Source: Streptomyces sp. PCS3-D2 (GTDB lineage Bacteria; Actinomycetota; Actinomycetes; Streptomycetales; Streptomycetaceae). Taken from it: a stretch of 64,000 nt of DNA. A program made the translations under genes and the position numbers. Position 1 is the stretch's first letter, and each line of letters opens with the position of its first letter. The stretch covers positions 6,812,001 to 6,876,000 of the forward strand of contig NZ_CP097800.1 of assembly GCF_000612545.2 (NCBI RefSeq). Reading direction: 5' to 3'. This document shows positions 62,451 through 64,000 of the stretch, one piece after another. The notes below the pieces were generated by a model. It had not been told where the DNA came from. It worked only from the letters and a program-made list of their open reading frames with translations, and searched no databases.

Positions 62451-63173
62451 TCAGCCGGCTTCGCGCACCTGCGCGGCGGTCGGCGCCGTACCGCCGAGGT
62501 GGGCCGGCAGCCACCAGGAGTCCTCGGGGCTCCGGGGCTTCTCCGGGTAGGCGCGCTGGGCGGCGTCCAGCAGTTCCTGGACGCGCTCGCGCAGCCGCCG
62601 CGTGATCGCCCCGGCGTACTGGTCGGTGGGAGCCTCGATCGGCTCGCCCACCCGCAGCGTCACCGGGATGTGGCTGCGCTTGAGGTTCTTCGGACGTCCC
62701 TTGGTCCACAGCCGCTGCGTGCCCCACAGCGCCACCGGGATCAGCGGGACGCCGGCCTCCTGCGCCATGCGGGCCGCACCCGACTTGAAGCTCTTCAGGG
62801 TGAAGGACTGGGAGATCGTCGCCTCGGGGAAGACCCCGATGATCTCGCCGGAGCGCAGCGACTCCAGGGCGTGCTGGTACGCCGTCTCGCCCTGTTTGCG
62901 GTCCACCGGGATGTGCTTCATCGCGCGCATCAGCGGACCGGACACCTTGTGGCGGAACACCGACTCCTTCGCCATGAAGCGCACCAGGCGCTTCTGCGGC
63001 CGCGCCGTCAGGCCGGCGAAGATGAAGTCGAGGTAGCCGATGTGGTTCGACACCAGGACCGCACCGCCCTTGCGGGGGATGTTCTCGGTGCCCTTCATGT
63101 CGATGCGGATGTCGAGCGCGCGGAACAACCCGTGCGCGGCGCCGATCACCGGAGGGTAGACGAGCTCAGCCAT
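62451..63173 (-). CDS. plsC: 1-acyl-sn-glycerol-3-phosphate acyltransferase
   Basis: A 240-residue PlsC-type acyltransferase that makes phosphatidic acid from lysophosphatidic acid. The catalytic NHxxxxD reads NHIGYLD at 43-49, and the substrate motif reads FPEAT (usually FPEGT) near residue 110. VPLIPVALWG follows. ATG 63173 is chosen because a GGGTCTCCCC stretch and weak ribosome site precede it and the conserved region starts soon after. It is a housekeeping lipid enzyme; Streptomyces encode several. Confidence 0.92.
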   Translation of the reverse strand: MAELVYPPVIGAAHGLFRALDIRIDMKGTENIPRKGGAVLVSNHIGYLDFIFAGLTARPQKRLVRFMAKESVFRHKVSGPLMRAMKHIPVDRKQGETAYQHALESLRSGEIIGVFPEATISQSFTLKSFKSGAARMAQEAGVPLIPVALWGTQRLWTKGRPKNLKRSHIPVTLRVGEPIEAPTDQYAGAITRRLRERVQELLDAAQRAYPEKPRSPEDSWWLPAHLGGTAPTAAQVREAG

Positions 63174-63370
63174 GGGGAGACCCGCTTTCTGTCTGGGGAG
63201 GTGCTCCCGGCCGGAAGTTACGGAAGCGTAGGTACGCGACCCTTGGGGATGGTGCCCCAAACGAGGGCCGCTGGCCAGTCCAGGCGTCCGCGCCCGGGGA
63301 GATTCTCGTCACGCCGGGAATTCCGCGGGGCCGCCGGGTGTCCCCATCCACGTACGAGCGTACGACGATC

Positions 63371-63763
63371 ATGTGCGTGGACGAAGACGGTGGTGTGACG
63401 GGAGTGCGGGTGCTCGGCAGGGAAGAGGGGCGCAACGGCGCGGGCGGGGCGGTGCCCGCGCGCCTGGGCGCCGCGGAACTGGGTGCGCGACCGGGGCGCC
63501 GGGCCACCCTGGTGCAGTTCTCCAGCGCCTTCTGCCAGCCGTGCCGGGCCACGCGGCGGATCCTCGCCGAGGTGGCGGAGATGGTCGAGGGAGTCGCGCA
63601 CATCGAGATCGACGCCGAAGAGCGGCTCGACCTGGTGCGGGCCCTGGGGGTCGAGAAGACCCCGACCGTGCTCGTACTCGACGCCGCCGGACGTATCGTG
63701 CGTCGGGCGGCCGGGATGCCGCGCAAGGTGGACGTGATCGCCGCACTGGGCGCGGCCGTATGA
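63371..63763 (+). CDS. Thioredoxin family protein
   Basis: About 130 residues with the redox motif FCQPCRATRR (Cys55 and Cys58), then IEIDAEERLDLVRALGVEKTPTVLVLD with the cis-proline of the fold. It is a thiol-disulfide oxidoreductase of the type linked to sulfur metabolism in actinomycetes. The start is uncertain: GTG 63338, ATG 63371 and GTG 63395 are all in frame. A cysteine-containing leader peptide lies downstream, so the next gene beyond the window may also be sulfur-related. Confidence 0.88.
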   Translation: MCVDEDGGVTGVRVLGREEGRNGAGGAVPARLGAAELGARPGRRATLVQFSSAFCQPCRATRRILAEVAEMVEGVAHIEIDAEERLDLVRALGVEKTPTVLVLDAAGRIVRRAAGMPRKVDVIAALGAAV

Positions 63764-63870
63764 CGCGCGGTGCGGCCGGCGGTGGGAGCGGGTCGGGGCC
63801 GGGGGTGCCGGAGGCGCCGGTGCACACGCCCGCACACCGCGTGACGCGCCTGACATCTGCCCGATCCCGC

Positions 63871-63900
63871 TTGACTGGGTCCACGGGAGATCGCCAGGCT
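63871..63900 (+). promoter_or_regulatory. Putative promoter of the leader peptide
   Basis: TTGACT (63871-63876) and CAGGCT (63895-63900) are 18 bases apart. Transcription would begin about at the A of the leader ATG (63907), giving a leaderless mRNA, as is common for short actinomycete leader peptides. Confidence 0.4.
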
Positions 63901-63906
63901 GGCGGT

Positions 63907-63987
63907 ATGCGGTATGAACTCCTGCTCTACGGACGGTTCCATGTGGACCTCGTCCGATACGCGAGCGCGCTCTGTCCGGATCGCTGA
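63907..63987 (+). CDS. Cysteine-containing leader peptide (RFHVDL-type)
   Basis: A 26-residue peptide: MRYELLLYGRFHVDLVRYAS followed by ALCPDR. It fits the actinobacterial leader family with consensus R-R/F-HVDL-x-R-x-S-SA-x-C near the end. These upstream peptides are found before sulfur-assimilation and thiol genes, and the late Cys codon is thought to let ribosome stalling sense cysteine supply. The controlled gene would begin just beyond the window. The reading ends 13 bases before the window edge. Confidence 0.65.
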   Translation: MRYELLLYGRFHVDLVRYASALCPDR

Positions 63988-64000
63988 ACGCCCCGTCCCC

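Noticed and set aside
63764-63906. Extension of a plus-strand frame from ATG 63760 into the leader peptide as one 75-residue protein
   Set aside because: The first part is low-complexity Gly/Ser/Pro sequence with no family match, whereas the last 26 codons match a known leader type with its own promoter.

Overview
The window is chromosomal DNA of a Streptomyces-type actinomycete. It has very high G+C, strong GC bias at third codon positions, GTG and TTG starts, many 4-nt gene overlaps, two SARP/AfsR-type regulators and typical Streptomyces housekeeping families (LVIVD repeat protein, DUF305, DUF6421, DUF5134). No rRNA, tRNA, CRISPR array or insertion sequence was recognised.

Region 1 (1 to about 35 kb) is most of a nonribosomal peptide (NRPS) biosynthetic cluster; its left edge lies outside the window. 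A long plus-strand operon carries a truncated A-T NRPS, a type II thioesterase, a small MbtH protein and a P450. This set matches cassettes that beta-hydroxylate a carrier-bound amino acid. It is followed by an A-T-Cy-methyltransferase NRPS, a Sfp-type phosphopantetheinyl transferase, an AlkZ/YcaQ-like DNA glycosylase, an MFS exporter, a C-A-T-TE NRPS whose TE has a cysteine nucleophile, a C-A-T NRPS, a free-standing C domain and two acyl-CoA dehydrogenases. A convergent minus-strand operon carries a Cy-A-T NRPS, an unusual SHMT-like PLP enzyme, a DUF2461 protein, an L-threonine aldolase-like enzyme and a GNAT acetyltransferase. A SARP, a secreted DMPWG-repeat peptide, a large AfsR-like regulator and a MarR regulator form the right edge.

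Taken together, the cluster should make a peptide containing an oxazoline or thiazoline, probably with a beta-hydroxy amino acid and a methyl group. The peptide would be released by a Cys-type TE, which suggests a strained lactone or lactam or a transfer to another nucleophile. The glycosylase hints at a DNA-modifying product. The product itself cannot be named from sequence alone.

Region 2 (about 36 to 64 kb) is mostly ordinary Streptomyces chromosome: a FUSC-like membrane protein, a HelD-type helicase, a streptothricin acetyltransferase homologue, bacterial nitric oxide synthase, a lactonase-type propeller, a CbiX-like protein, uracil-DNA glycosylase, a BNR-repeat protein, a wax ester synthase/DGAT, an old yellow enzyme with an ArsR regulator, a ferredoxin reductase, DUF305 and LVIVD secreted proteins, TetR, PAP2, M56, DUF5134, GNAT, GDPD, DUF6421-SDR-threonine aldolase-transglutaminase genes, PlsC, thioredoxin and a cysteine-containing leader peptide. 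One stretch (57.5 to 58.4 kb) holds a decayed alpha/beta-hydrolase.
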